Source: Lentisalinibacter sp035655155 (lineage in GTDB: Bacteria; Pseudomonadota; Gammaproteobacteria; Steroidobacterales; Woeseiaceae). Taken from it: a stretch of 37,257 nt of DNA. The translations under genes and the position numbers were made by a program. This document shows positions 8,587-16,609 of the stretch, piece after piece. The stretch covers positions 1 through 37,257 of the forward strand of contig DASRVH010000009.1 of assembly GCA_035655155.1 (NCBI GenBank), read 5' to 3'. Within the stretch, counting starts at the first letter, position 1; each line of letters opens with the position of its first letter. A model generated the notes under the pieces. The model worked only from the letters and a program-made list of their open reading frames with translations, searched no databases and had not been told where the DNA came from.

Positions 8587-8616
8587 GGCTCTGTCAGGAT
8601 GGCCTGTCCGGATGGC

Positions 8617-9435
8617 CTAGTCCAGATTGCGCAGCAACTCGTTCAGGCCCACCCTGGCCCTCGTCTTCTCGTCCACCCGCTTCACGATCACGGCGGCATA
8701 CAGAGAATGGCTGCCGTCCTGGGCCGGCAGGTTGCCGGGCACGACGACGCTGCCGGCCGGTACGCGGCCGTAGCTTATCTCGCCGGTCTCGCGGTCGTAA
8801 ATGCGCGTGCTCTGGCCGATGTAGACCCCCATGGAGATCACCGCGCCGCGCTCGACGATGACGCCCTCGACGATCTCCGAGCGCGCACCGATGAAGCAGT
8901 CGTCCTCGACGATGGTGGGGGTGGCCTGCAGCGGCTCCAGCACGCCGCCGATGCCGACGCCGCCGGACAGGTGCACGTTGGCGCCGATCTGGGCGCAGCT
9001 GCCGACCGTGGCCCAGGTATCCACCATGGTGCCGGAGCCGATCCAGGCGCCGATGTTCACGTAGGAGGGCATGAGGACGACGTCGGGTGCCACGTAGGCG
9101 CCGCGGCGCACCTGCGCGTCCGGCACCACGCGCACGCCGTCGGCGCGAAAGCGCTCCTGGTCGTAATCGGCGTACTTGAGGCCCACCTTGTCGTAGTAGC
9201 GCGTGTGACCGCCCTCGACCACCCGGTTGTCCGACAGGCGGAAATAGAGCAGCACCGCCTTCTTCAGCCAGTCGTTCACCACCCAGCCGTCCGGTCCCGG
9301 CTCGGCCACCCGGGCGCGACCGACGTCCAGTTCGGCGAGCGCGGCCTGGACGGCGTCGGCCACCGCCGTATCGCCGGGACGGACTTCGCCGCGGCGCTCC
9401 CACGCCTGCTCGATGGTGTCGCGGATGTCGCTCAT
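8617..9435 (-). CDS. dapD: Tetrahydrodipicolinate N-succinyltransferase
   Basis: This enzyme transfers succinate from succinyl-CoA to tetrahydrodipicolinate, the committing step of the succinylase branch to diaminopimelate. The 272-residue protein (E. coli 274) has the N-terminal helical domain with WLKKAVLLYFRL, then left-handed beta-helix hexapeptide repeats from about 105 to 235. The likely catalytic residues D139 (GTMVDTWATVG) and E188 (GARSEIVEG) are present. I chose the ATG at 9435 because AGAGGA sits 6 bp before it; an in-frame ATG at 9441 adds two residues but lies too close to the ribosome site. It is cotranscribed with dapC (32-bp gap) and yffB. Confidence 0.97.
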   Translation of the reverse strand: MSDIRDTIEQAWERRGEVRPGDTAVADAVQAALAELDVGRARVAEPGPDGWVVNDWLKKAVLLYFRLSDNRVVEGGHTRYYDKVGLKYADYDQERFRADGVRVVPDAQVRRGAYVAPDVVLMPSYVNIGAWIGSGTMVDTWATVGSCAQIGANVHLSGGVGIGGVLEPLQATPTIVEDDCFIGARSEIVEGVIVERGAVISMGVYIGQSTRIYDRETGEISYGRVPAGSVVVPGNLPAQDGSHSLYAAVIVKRVDEKTRARVGLNELLRNLD

Positions 9436-9467
9436 CTTCATTCCTCTTGCGTCGTTCCTGTTCGTCG

Positions 9468-10676
9468 TCATGCCCGTCGGTCCTGCCCGCGCTGCCGGGC
9501 CAGGGCGAATTCGCGGATGCGCCGCGCCGCTTCCACGCAGTCCTCGGGCGGTGCCACCAGCGACAGCCGCAGGCGTCCGGCGCCCGGGTTCGCGCCGCCG
9601 GCCTCGCGGCCGAGGTAGGAGCCCGGCAGCGTCACCACGTTTGTGGCGGCGTAGAGTTCCCGCGCGTAGCGCTCGTCGTCGCCGTCGACGCCGACCCACA
9701 GATAGAACGAGGCCGCCGGCGCCTTCACGTCGAGGACGTCGGCGAGCAGCGGCGTGACCTCCCGGAACTTGCGCGCGTACAGGCGCCGATTGGCTTCCAC
9801 GTGGGCGTCGTCGGCCCAGGCCGCCACGCTGGCGCGCTGGGTGGGCACGGGCATGGCGCAGCCGTGGTAGGTGCGGTAGCGGCGGTAGTCGGCCATGATC
9901 CGGGCGTCGCCGGCGACGAAGCCGGAGCGCAGCCCGGGGATGTTGGAGCGCTTCGACAGGCTGTGGAAGGCGATGCAGCGGGCGTAGTCGTCCCGGCCGA
10001 GGTCGCGGCAGACCTCCAGCAGCGAGACCGGGGCCTCGTCCAGATAGATGTCGGCATAGCACTCGTCGGCCGCGATCACGAAGTCGTGCCGGTCGGCCAG
10101 CTCCAGCAGCTCCCGGTAGAAGGCGGCGTCCAGCACCGCGCCGGTGGGGTTGCCGGGGGAGCAGACGTAGACGAAGGCCGTGCGCGCCCAGACCCGTTCG
10201 GGCACGTCCGCCAGGCGGGGCCGGAATCCGGTCTCCGGCAGGGTGGGCAGGTACCAGGGCTCGGCGCCGGCGAGCAGAGCCGCTCCCTCGTAGATCTGAT
10301 AGAACGGGTTCGGCATGGCCACGCAGCTGCCCGCGGCCGGATCGACCACCGCCTGGGCGAAGGAGAACAGGCCCTCGCGGGTGCCGTTCACCGGCAGAAT
10401 CGCGTGGCCCGGATCCACGCGGACGCCGAAGCGCCGCGCCAGCCAGTCGGCGCAGGCCGCGCGCAGCTCGTCGAGCCCCAGGGAGACCGGATAGACGCCG
10501 GCTCCGTCCGCTAGCGCCGCCTCCAGCGCCTCCAGGATGAAAGCGGGCGTCTCGTGACGGGGCTCGCCGATGGACAGCGGGATTCGGCTCAGTCCGGCCG
10601 GCGGCTCGACGCCCGCCAGCAGCTCGGCGAGTTGCTCGAAGGGGTAGGGGTGCAGACGCCGGATGAGCGGGTTCAC
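9468..10676 (-). CDS. dapC: Succinyldiaminopimelate transaminase
   Basis: This is a PLP-dependent fold-type I aminotransferase. It makes N-succinyl-LL-diaminopimelate from the keto precursor, the step between DapD and DapE. The 402-residue product shows the substrate segment SIGEPRHETP, the cofactor-contact segments VNGTREGLFSF and CSPGNPTGAVL, and the PLP lysine at about residue 242 in HSLSKRSNIPGLRSGF. The start is a GTG at 10676, two bases after the glnD stop, so translation is probably coupled to glnD. Position between glnD and dapD, as in Pseudomonas, supports DapC over other class I aminotransferases. Confidence 0.95.
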   Translation of the reverse strand: MNPLIRRLHPYPFEQLAELLAGVEPPAGLSRIPLSIGEPRHETPAFILEALEAALADGAGVYPVSLGLDELRAACADWLARRFGVRVDPGHAILPVNGTREGLFSFAQAVVDPAAGSCVAMPNPFYQIYEGAALLAGAEPWYLPTLPETGFRPRLADVPERVWARTAFVYVCSPGNPTGAVLDAAFYRELLELADRHDFVIAADECYADIYLDEAPVSLLEVCRDLGRDDYARCIAFHSLSKRSNIPGLRSGFVAGDARIMADYRRYRTYHGCAMPVPTQRASVAAWADDAHVEANRRLYARKFREVTPLLADVLDVKAPAASFYLWVGVDGDDERYARELYAATNVVTLPGSYLGREAGGANPGAGRLRLSLVAPPEDCVEAARRIREFALARQRGQDRRA

Positions 10677-10678
10677 GG

Positions 10679-13351
10679 TCAGGCCGCCTCGCCGAGGCGC
10701 TGGTCGAGGGTGCGGCTGAGCGCTTCGCGCACCGTGGCGTCCAGCGGCTGCTGGTCGTGTCCGGTCAGGTAGAACACGTCCTCGGCGCGCTCGCCGATGG
10801 TGAGGATCTTCGCCGCCTTGATCTCGACGCCAAGCTCGCGGAAGACCTTGCCCACCGCCAGCAGCAGCCCCGGCCGGTCGCCGGCGACCAGCTCCATGAT
10901 GGTCCGTCCGCCTGCCGTGTCTTCGGCGAAGCTGATCTGGGTGGGCGTGCGGAACATGCGCACCTGCCGCGGCGCGCGGCGGGTGACGCGGGCATCCCAG
11001 TCGTCGCCCCGGCGCACGACCTGCGTCACGCGGGTGAGGATTTCATCCAGGCGGTCGCCGTCCGGCGGCTTCTCTGCCTGCCCCACCTCCATGACGATGT
11101 AGGTATCCATGCTGTAGCCGTTGCGGGTGGGCGTGATGCGTGCGTCCAGGATGCTGAGCCCGAGCTCGTCGATCACGGCCGTGGCGTTGGCGAAGGTGTG
11201 GTAGCGCTGGGGCGTGTACAGGAACAGCGCGATGCCGCCGGTGTCCTCCAGCGCACGCACGGCGATCAACGGCTGCTCCAGCTCGTCCCGGTGCGCCGCC
11301 ATGAACTCGGTCTGCCAGGCGATCTCGTCGGCGCTGTGGCGGAGGAAGTACTCCGGATTCTGCAGTGCCCAGACCCGGTCGATCTCGGCGTCGGCGACGC
11401 CGGCTTCCGCCAGCGCCGCACGGGCCTCGCGCTGGGTCTCGGCGATCAGCTCCTCCTTGTCGATGGGATTCTCCAGCCCCCGGCGCAGCGCTCGTTTGGT
11501 GAGCTCGTACAGGTCTGCGAACAGGCTCGCCTTCCACGAGTTCCACAGTTTGGGGTTGGTGCCGCGCACGTCCGCCACCGTCAGCACGTACAGGTAGTCG
11601 AGGTGGGTCTGGTCGCCCACCAGCGCGGCGAATTCGTTGATCACGGCCGGGTCGCTGATGTCCTTCTTCTGCGCCGTGGTCGACAGCGCCAGGTGGTGGC
11701 GCACCAGCCAGGCGACCATGCGGGCCTCGTAGCGGGACAGGCCGTGCTCCAGGCAGAAGGCCTCGGCGTCGACCGCGCCCAGCTCGGAGTGGTCGCCGCC
11801 GCGCCCCTTGGCGATGTCGTGGAACAGCCCGCCCAGATAGGCGATCTCCGGCTTCTCCAGCGCCTGCATCACCGCGCTCGGGTGCGGGTACTCGTGGTCG
11901 AACTGGTGCAGCCGGAAGCGGCGCAGGTTGCTGACCACGAACAGGGTGTGGGCGTCCACGGTGTAGGCGTGGAAGAGGTCGTACTGCATGCGCCCGACGA
12001 TGCGCCCGAAGGAGGGAATGTACAGCCCCAGCACGCCGTACAGGTTCATGCGCCGCAGCTCATGGGTGACGCCCCGGGGCGCGCGCAGGATCTCCAGGAA
12101 CAGCCGATGGTTGCGCGGGCTCTGGCGGAACTCCTCGTCGATGAGATGCAGGCTGCGCTTGATCAGCCCCACGGTCCAGGCGCTGACGCCCTTGATCTCG
12201 CTGTGCTTCTGCAGCAGCGTGAACAGCTCCAGCAGGGAGGAGGGGTCGCGCTCGAAGACCTCGTCGTTGGCGGTCTGCAGGAAGCCGTTACGCATCTGGA
12301 AGCGCTCGTTCAGCGGCTCCGGCTCGGCGTCCGGATCGAGCAGGATGGCCTCCTGGAAGAGCTGCAGCAGGATCTCGTTCAGCCGCGACAGCTCCATCAC
12401 GGTGCGGTAGTAACGCTGCATCATCTGTTCGACCGCGAGCGTGTAGGAGGCGTCCTCGTAGCCGAGCATCTGCGCGAGCTTCACCTGATGGTCGAACAGG
12501 AGCCGGTCCTCGCGGCGCCCGGTCAGCACGTGCAGGGCGAAGCGCACCTTCCACAGGAAGCTGCGGCCCTCGATGAGCCGGTCCAGCTGGCCCGGCGTCA
12601 GAAAGCCGTGGTCGACCAGCTCCGCGAGGCGCTCGGCGCCGAAGTGGCGCTTCGCGATCCAGCCGATCATCTGGATGTCGCGCAACCCGCCCGGGCTGCC
12701 CTTGACGTTCGGCTCGAGGTTGTAGGCGGTGTCGTGGTAGCGGTGGTGGCGCTCGATCTGCTCGTTGCGCTTGGCCTCGAAGAACTCGCGGGACGACCAC
12801 ATGCGCTCGGGTCCGATGCGCTCGCGCATGGCGTCGAAGTTGGCCGCCGGACCCGCGAGCAGACGCGCCTCCAGCAGCGTGGTCATGACCGTGACGTCCG
12901 CGCCGGCCTCCCGCTCGCAGTCGGCCACGGTGCGCACGCTGTGGCCGATTTCCAGGCCGACGTCCCAGAGCGCCGTCAGGAAGTCGCTGAGCCAGCCGGT
13001 CTGCTGTTCCTCCTCGGGCAGCAGGATCATGACGTCGATATCGGAGCAGGGATGCAGCTCGCCGCGCCCGTAACCGCCGACGGCTACCAGCGCGGCCGCC
13101 GGATCGTCGGCGTAGCAGTCCCAGAGATGGCGCAGCAGGCGGTCGATGAGGGCGGCCCGGGCCACCACCAGCCGGTCCACGGCTGCGCCGGAGCGGAAGC
13201 GCTCCACCAGGTTCTCGCCGGCCTCCGCCAGCCCCTCCCGCAGGGACAGGGGCTCGACGTCGGGCCGGCAGGCGCCCAGATGCCGCTCCAGGACGGTGAT
13301 GGCGGGGTCGGTGCCGCCCGTCTCCCGGGTCCCGCCGGCGCTCGCGCTCAT
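10679..13351 (-). CDS. glnD: PII uridylyltransferase / uridylyl-removing enzyme GlnD
   Basis: GlnD is the cytoplasmic glutamine sensor of nitrogen control: it uridylylates PII (GlnB/GlnK) when glutamine is low and removes UMP when it is high. The 890-residue length equals that of E. coli GlnD. Domains in order are a nucleotidyltransferase domain with GGYGRGEL and the DxD pair D104/D106 (HPCSDIDVMILL); a linker; an HD domain with FHDIAKGRGGDHS near 509 for the hydrolase activity; and two C-terminal ACT domains (about 700-780 and 810-885) that sense glutamine. The ATG at 13351 was chosen by length and family alignment; upstream in-frame sequence is Arg-rich and overlaps map. It lies 11 bp after map. 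Confidence 0.97.
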   Translation of the reverse strand: MSASAGGTRETGGTDPAITVLERHLGACRPDVEPLSLREGLAEAGENLVERFRSGAAVDRLVVARAALIDRLLRHLWDCYADDPAAALVAVGGYGRGELHPCSDIDVMILLPEEEQQTGWLSDFLTALWDVGLEIGHSVRTVADCEREAGADVTVMTTLLEARLLAGPAANFDAMRERIGPERMWSSREFFEAKRNEQIERHHRYHDTAYNLEPNVKGSPGGLRDIQMIGWIAKRHFGAERLAELVDHGFLTPGQLDRLIEGRSFLWKVRFALHVLTGRREDRLLFDHQVKLAQMLGYEDASYTLAVEQMMQRYYRTVMELSRLNEILLQLFQEAILLDPDAEPEPLNERFQMRNGFLQTANDEVFERDPSSLLELFTLLQKHSEIKGVSAWTVGLIKRSLHLIDEEFRQSPRNHRLFLEILRAPRGVTHELRRMNLYGVLGLYIPSFGRIVGRMQYDLFHAYTVDAHTLFVVSNLRRFRLHQFDHEYPHPSAVMQALEKPEIAYLGGLFHDIAKGRGGDHSELGAVDAEAFCLEHGLSRYEARMVAWLVRHHLALSTTAQKKDISDPAVINEFAALVGDQTHLDYLYVLTVADVRGTNPKLWNSWKASLFADLYELTKRALRRGLENPIDKEELIAETQREARAALAEAGVADAEIDRVWALQNPEYFLRHSADEIAWQTEFMAAHRDELEQPLIAVRALEDTGGIALFLYTPQRYHTFANATAVIDELGLSILDARITPTRNGYSMDTYIVMEVGQAEKPPDGDRLDEILTRVTQVVRRGDDWDARVTRRAPRQVRMFRTPTQISFAEDTAGGRTIMELVAGDRPGLLLAVGKVFRELGVEIKAAKILTIGERAEDVFYLTGHDQQPLDATVREALSRTLDQRLGEAA

Positions 13352-13362
13352 GCCGGCCTGCC

Positions 13363-14148
13363 TCAGCCGCCCGCGGCGGCGGCTTCGCGCTCCGCGGCCC
13401 CGAGTGTGAGTATCTCGTGTCCGGTCTCGGTGACCAGCACGGTGTGCTCCCACTGGGCGGACAGCGAGTGGTCCTTGGTGACCACCGTCCAGCCGTCCGG
13501 AAGCAGTTTCACGTGGCGCTTGCCGGCGTTCACCATGGGCTCGACGGTGATGCTCATGCCCGGCGCGAGCTCCATCCCGGTGCCCGGCTTGCCGTAGTGC
13601 AGCACCTGGGGGTCTTCGTGGAAGCCCCGGCCGATGCCGTGCCCGCAGTATTCCCGCACCACCGAGCAGCGCTGGGACTCGACGTATTTCTGGATGGCGT
13701 GGCCGATATCGCCGAGATGCTTGCCCGGCCCCACCTGGGCGATGCCGCGCAGCATGCCCTCGCGGGCCACCGCGGCGATCCGCTCGGCCTGCACGGAGGG
13801 CTTGCCGACGTGGAACATGCGGCTGGTGTCGCCGTGGAAGCCGTCCTTGATCACCGTGATGTCGATATTCAGGGCGTCGCCGGACTTCAGCTGCCTGTCC
13901 CCGGGAATGCCGTGGCAGACGACGTGATTCACAGAGGTGCAGATGGATTTCGGGAAGCCGCGGTAGTTGAGCGGCGCCGGCACGGCGTCCAGTTCGTCGA
14001 CGATGTAGCGGTGGCAGATGGCATCCAGCTCGCCCGTGGTCACCCCCGGGCCCACGTGCTCGCCGATCATGTCGAGCACGGTGGCGGCCAGCCGGCCGGC
14101 CACGCGCATCTTCTCCTGCTCTTCGGGGGTCTTTATGGTCACATTCAT
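13363..14148 (-). CDS. map: Type I methionine aminopeptidase
   Basis: This enzyme removes the initiator methionine from nascent proteins. The 261-residue protein (E. coli 264) contains all expected metal and catalytic residues: H79 (VCHGIPGD), D96 and D107 (NIDITVIKDGFHGDTS), H170 (YCGHGIGRGFHEDP), E203 (ITVEPMV) and E234 (QWEHTVLV). The ATG at 14148 has no clear Shine-Dalgarno, but the N-terminus (MNVTIKTPEEQEKMR) aligns well with the family. It is the first gene of the leftward map-glnD-dapC-dapD-yffB unit and diverges from rpsB, as in other gammaproteobacteria. Confidence 0.97.
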   Translation of the reverse strand: MNVTIKTPEEQEKMRVAGRLAATVLDMIGEHVGPGVTTGELDAICHRYIVDELDAVPAPLNYRGFPKSICTSVNHVVCHGIPGDRQLKSGDALNIDITVIKDGFHGDTSRMFHVGKPSVQAERIAAVAREGMLRGIAQVGPGKHLGDIGHAIQKYVESQRCSVVREYCGHGIGRGFHEDPQVLHYGKPGTGMELAPGMSITVEPMVNAGKRHVKLLPDGWTVVTKDHSLSAQWEHTVLVTETGHEILTLGAAEREAAAAGG

Positions 14149-14234
14149 GGCAAAGGGGGGCGCCGGGTGTGCGCCGGGGTTACCTGGGGGATCACGGGCG
14201 GGGCCGCTCTCCGTCGGGTTTCCACGCCGCTGCG

Positions 14235-14263
14235 TTGTTGGACAAAGCGACCTATGGTATAAA
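14235..14263 (+). promoter_or_regulatory. rpsB promoter with extended -10
   Basis: TTGTTG (14235-14240) and TATAAA (14258-14263) are separated by exactly 17 bp. The -10 is preceded by TGG, an extended -10 (TGnTATAAA). Transcription would start near 14270, giving an rpsB leader of about 118 nt. The -10 matches the sigma-70 consensus at 5 of 6 bases and the -35 at 3 of 6, which the TG motif can offset. Confidence 0.6.
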
Positions 14264-14282
14264 GCGCGCGCCTGACAGGCAA
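14254..14282 (-). promoter_or_regulatory. Candidate map promoter overlapping the rpsB promoter
   Basis: On the minus strand TTGCCT (complement of 14277-14282) lies 17 bp from TACCAT (complement of 14254-14259). Each matches the sigma-70 consensus at 4 of 6 bases. The -10 overlaps the -10 of the rpsB promoter on the other strand, so the two could not be occupied at the same time. Confidence 0.3.
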
Positions 14283-14317
14283 TCCGAAAACTTAATCCAC
14301 ACATGCACCGACACGGT

Positions 14318-14376
14318 CCGCCGGGTGCCCCGCCGAAAAAGGGGTTGCGGTCCGAGGGTGTATGGAGGCTCAACCC
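14318..14376 (+). promoter_or_regulatory. rpsB leader stem-loops (candidate S2 autoregulatory element)
   Basis: Two stem-loops precede rpsB. The first has CCGC (14318-14321) with GCGG (14347-14350) outside and CCCC (14328-14331) with GGGG (14341-14344) inside, capped by an A-rich loop. The second pairs GGGT (14356-14359) with ACCC (14373-14376) and exposes a GGAGG in its loop. The true Shine-Dalgarno (GAGGAG) follows directly. S2 is known to repress its own rpsB-tsf message through the 5' leader in gammaproteobacteria. The second hairpin, with its GGAGG loop, looks like that kind of element, but the match is from memory and not aligned. Confidence 0.45.
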
Positions 14377-14387
14377 GAGGAGACGAC

Positions 14388-15467
14388 ATGACTGACGTGA
14401 ACATGCGCCAGCTGCTGGAGGCTGGTGTGCATTTCGGGCATCAGACCCGTTACTGGAACCCGAAGATGGCTCCCTTCATCTTCGGCGAACGCAACAAGAT
14501 CCACATCATCAATCTGGAGCGCTCGCTGCCGATGCTGCGGGATGCGGCCGGCTACGTGAAGAACCTGGTGTCCGACGGCGGCACCGTGCTGTTCGTCGGC
14601 ACGAAGCGTTCGGCCCGCGAGGCCATCCGCAGCGAGGCCGAGCGTTGCGGCATGCCCTTCGTCAGCTACCGCTGGCTGGGTGGCATGCTCACCAACTTCA
14701 AGACCATCAAGGGCTCCATAAAGCGCCTCGCCGACATCGAGGCCATGAAGGAAGACGGCACGATCGAGCAGCTCACCAAGAAGGAGGGCCTGACCATCGA
14801 GCGCGAGCGCGAGAAGCTCGAGCGCAGTCTGGGCGGCATCAAGCAGATGAATTCCCTGCCGGACGCGCTGTTCGTGATCGACGTGATGCACGAGAACATC
14901 GCGGTGGCCGAGGCGCGCAAGCTGGGCGTTCCGGTGGTGGCCGTCGTGGATACGAACTGCTCGCCTGACGAGATCGACCACATCATCCCGGGCAACGACG
15001 ACGCCATGCGCGCGATCCAGCTCTATACGGCGGTGATCGCCGACGCGGTACTGGACGGCAAGGCTTCCGCCCCCGAGGCGGTCCTCGGCGACGACGAATT
15101 CGTCGAACTGGACGAGCAGGGCCGGCCGAAGAAGACCACCCGCAAGAAGGCTCCCGCGAAGAAGAAGGCCAAGAAGAAGACGGCGAAGAAGAAAGCCGTG
15201 GCCAGTGCGGACGCTGCCGGCGAGGCGGCCGAGACACCGGATGTGGCCGAGGCCCAGCAGTCGCAGCCGGCTGAAGAGCCGGCCCCCGGCGAGGAGCCGA
15301 AGCCGGAGGCCGAGGCCGCCGCGAAGACGGTAGCCGAGGAGCCAGGCACCGAGGCCGGCGCCGGCGCGCCGCAGCCCGAGGCAGCCGCCGAGGCCGCTGC
15401 CGAGACGGCCGAGCAGCCCGGCGACGAAGCCGGGAAGGAAGCCGAGGAGCCGAAGAAGGAGGGCTGA
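14388..15467 (+). CDS. rpsB: 30S ribosomal protein S2 with long C-terminal extension
   Basis: S2 is a late-assembling 30S subunit protein needed for binding of S1. Residues 1-235 are a full S2 domain, with VNMRQLLEAGVHFGHQTRYW at the start, the Rossmann-like core and the conserved VVAVVDTNCSPD and IIPGNDDAMRAI segments. The protein then continues to 359 residues, against 241 in E. coli. From residue 245 there is a Lys-Ala-Pro block like histone H1 tails (KKAPAKKKAKKKTAKKKA), followed by about 85 residues rich in Ala, Glu and Pro, predicted disordered and acidic. GAGGAG lies 5 bp before the ATG. The gene heads the rpsB-tsf-pyrH-frr run and diverges from map. Confidence 0.97.
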   Translation: MTDVNMRQLLEAGVHFGHQTRYWNPKMAPFIFGERNKIHIINLERSLPMLRDAAGYVKNLVSDGGTVLFVGTKRSAREAIRSEAERCGMPFVSYRWLGGMLTNFKTIKGSIKRLADIEAMKEDGTIEQLTKKEGLTIEREREKLERSLGGIKQMNSLPDALFVIDVMHENIAVAEARKLGVPVVAVVDTNCSPDEIDHIIPGNDDAMRAIQLYTAVIADAVLDGKASAPEAVLGDDEFVELDEQGRPKKTTRKKAPAKKKAKKKTAKKKAVASADAAGEAAETPDVAEAQQSQPAEEPAPGEEPKPEAEAAAKTVAEEPGTEAGAGAPQPEAAAEAAAETAEQPGDEAGKEAEEPKKEG

Positions 15468-15576
15468 GCCTTCCTGCGAGCCCGGTCTGCGGGCGGTCGA
15501 AGCGGCGATTTGACTGAAGGATCATGGACGTGGCGCGTTAGCGCGGTTTCGTCCGCAAGGACTGTGAGGTAGAGAG

Positions 15577-16446
15577 ATGGCTGTAACTGCAGCAATGGTC
15601 AAGGAACTGCGCGAACGCACGGGCGCAGGCATGATGGAGTGCAAGAAGGCACTGGTGGAGACCGACGGCGATCTGGAGGCTGCGGTCGAGCAGCTGCGCA
15701 AGTCCGGCCAGGCCAAGGCGGACAAGAAGGCCGGCCGCGTGGCCGCCGACGGCAAGATCGTCATCGCCACCGGCGAGGACGCCGTGGCCGTGGTCGAGGT
15801 GAACTCCGAGACCGACTTCGTTGCCAAGGACGAGAACTTCTCCGCCTTCGCCGACAAGGTCGCCGCGCTGGTGCTGGCCCGGCGTCCCGCCGATCTCGAC
15901 GAGCTGATGGCGACCGACCTGGACGGCCAGACCGTCGAGGAGGCCCGCAAGGCGCTGATTGCCAAGGTGGGCGAGAACATCGGCGTGCGCCGCTTCCAGG
16001 TGGTGCCGGCCGACGGCAATACCGGCGTCTACAGCCACGGTGCCCGCATCGGCTCCGTCGTCGTCCTCGACGGCGGCGATGCCGAGCTCGCGCGGGATCT
16101 GGCCATGCACGTGGCCGCCTCCAACCCCGCCTGCATCAGCGAGGAGGACGTGGACCCCGAGCAGCTCGCCTCCGAGCGGCGCATCCTGACCGAGCAGGCT
16201 CGCGACAGCGGCAAGCCGGCCGAGATCATCGAGAAGATGGTGGAAGGGCGCCTGCGCAAGTGGCTCGCGGAGATCACCCTGGTGGGACAGCCCTTCGTGA
16301 AGGACCCGGACGTCACCGTCGGCAAGCTGCTGGACAAAGCCGGCGCCACCGTGAAGCGATTCGTGCGCTACGAGGTGGGCGAGGGCATCGAGAAGAAGGA
16401 AGAGAATTTCGCCGAAGAGGTGATGGCGCAGATTCAGGGCAGCTGA
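15577..16446 (+). CDS. tsf: Translation elongation factor Ts
   Basis: EF-Ts is the guanine nucleotide exchange factor that recycles EF-Tu-GDP. The 289-residue protein (E. coli 283) has the N-terminal UBA-like domain (MVKELRERTGAGMMECKKAL), the hallmark NSETDFVAKDENF that contacts the EF-Tu nucleotide site, and two core subdomains with VAASNPACIS. GAGG lies about 8 bp before the ATG. It is separated from rpsB by 109 bp containing only small GC hairpins, and is probably read from the rpsB promoter as in other bacteria. Confidence 0.98.
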   Translation: MAVTAAMVKELRERTGAGMMECKKALVETDGDLEAAVEQLRKSGQAKADKKAGRVAADGKIVIATGEDAVAVVEVNSETDFVAKDENFSAFADKVAALVLARRPADLDELMATDLDGQTVEEARKALIAKVGENIGVRRFQVVPADGNTGVYSHGARIGSVVVLDGGDAELARDLAMHVAASNPACISEEDVDPEQLASERRILTEQARDSGKPAEIIEKMVEGRLRKWLAEITLVGQPFVKDPDVTVGKLLDKAGATVKRFVRYEVGEGIEKKEENFAEEVMAQIQGS

Positions 16447-16504
16447 GGCCCGCGCCGGATCCCGCCGATGGCCTCCGCGCTGCCCGGTAGGATAGAATCG
16501 AGCG

Positions 16505-16531
16505 GCCCCGCTCGCGCGGGGCAGTTCTTAT
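16505..16531 (+). terminator. Candidate intrinsic terminator after tsf
   Basis: GCCCCGC (16505-16511) and GCGGGGC (16516-16522) form a perfect 7-bp stem with a TCGC tetraloop, followed by AGTTCTTAT. The tail has five T in nine bases, so termination may be partial. The site sits between tsf and pyrH and would separate the rpsB-tsf unit from pyrH-frr. The rest of the 163-bp gap holds a 9-bp direct repeat, TCGTACGCC, at 16531-16539 and 16543-16551. Confidence 0.55.
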
Positions 16532-16609
16532 CGTACGCCTTGTCGTACGCCGGGTCGGGAGCCGCCTCCGCGGTGCCCGGTCCCGGCAACGCCCGGAGTT
16601 GCTCCGCCT

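Noticed and set aside
10757..13597. Very long open frame of over 900 codons on the plus strand, antisense to glnD
   Set aside because: It mirrors the high-GC third-position pattern of glnD, is His/Val/Leu/Gln-rich without any domain, and glnD is unmistakable on the other strand.
15480..15540. Small GC hairpins between rpsB and tsf (GCCCG/CGGGC at 15480-15494)
   Set aside because: A 5-bp stem without a T-tract is expected by chance at this GC content.
16531..16551. 9-bp direct repeat TCGTACGCC upstream of pyrH
   Set aside because: Only two copies, no dyad and no known binding site; mentioned under the tsf terminator only.
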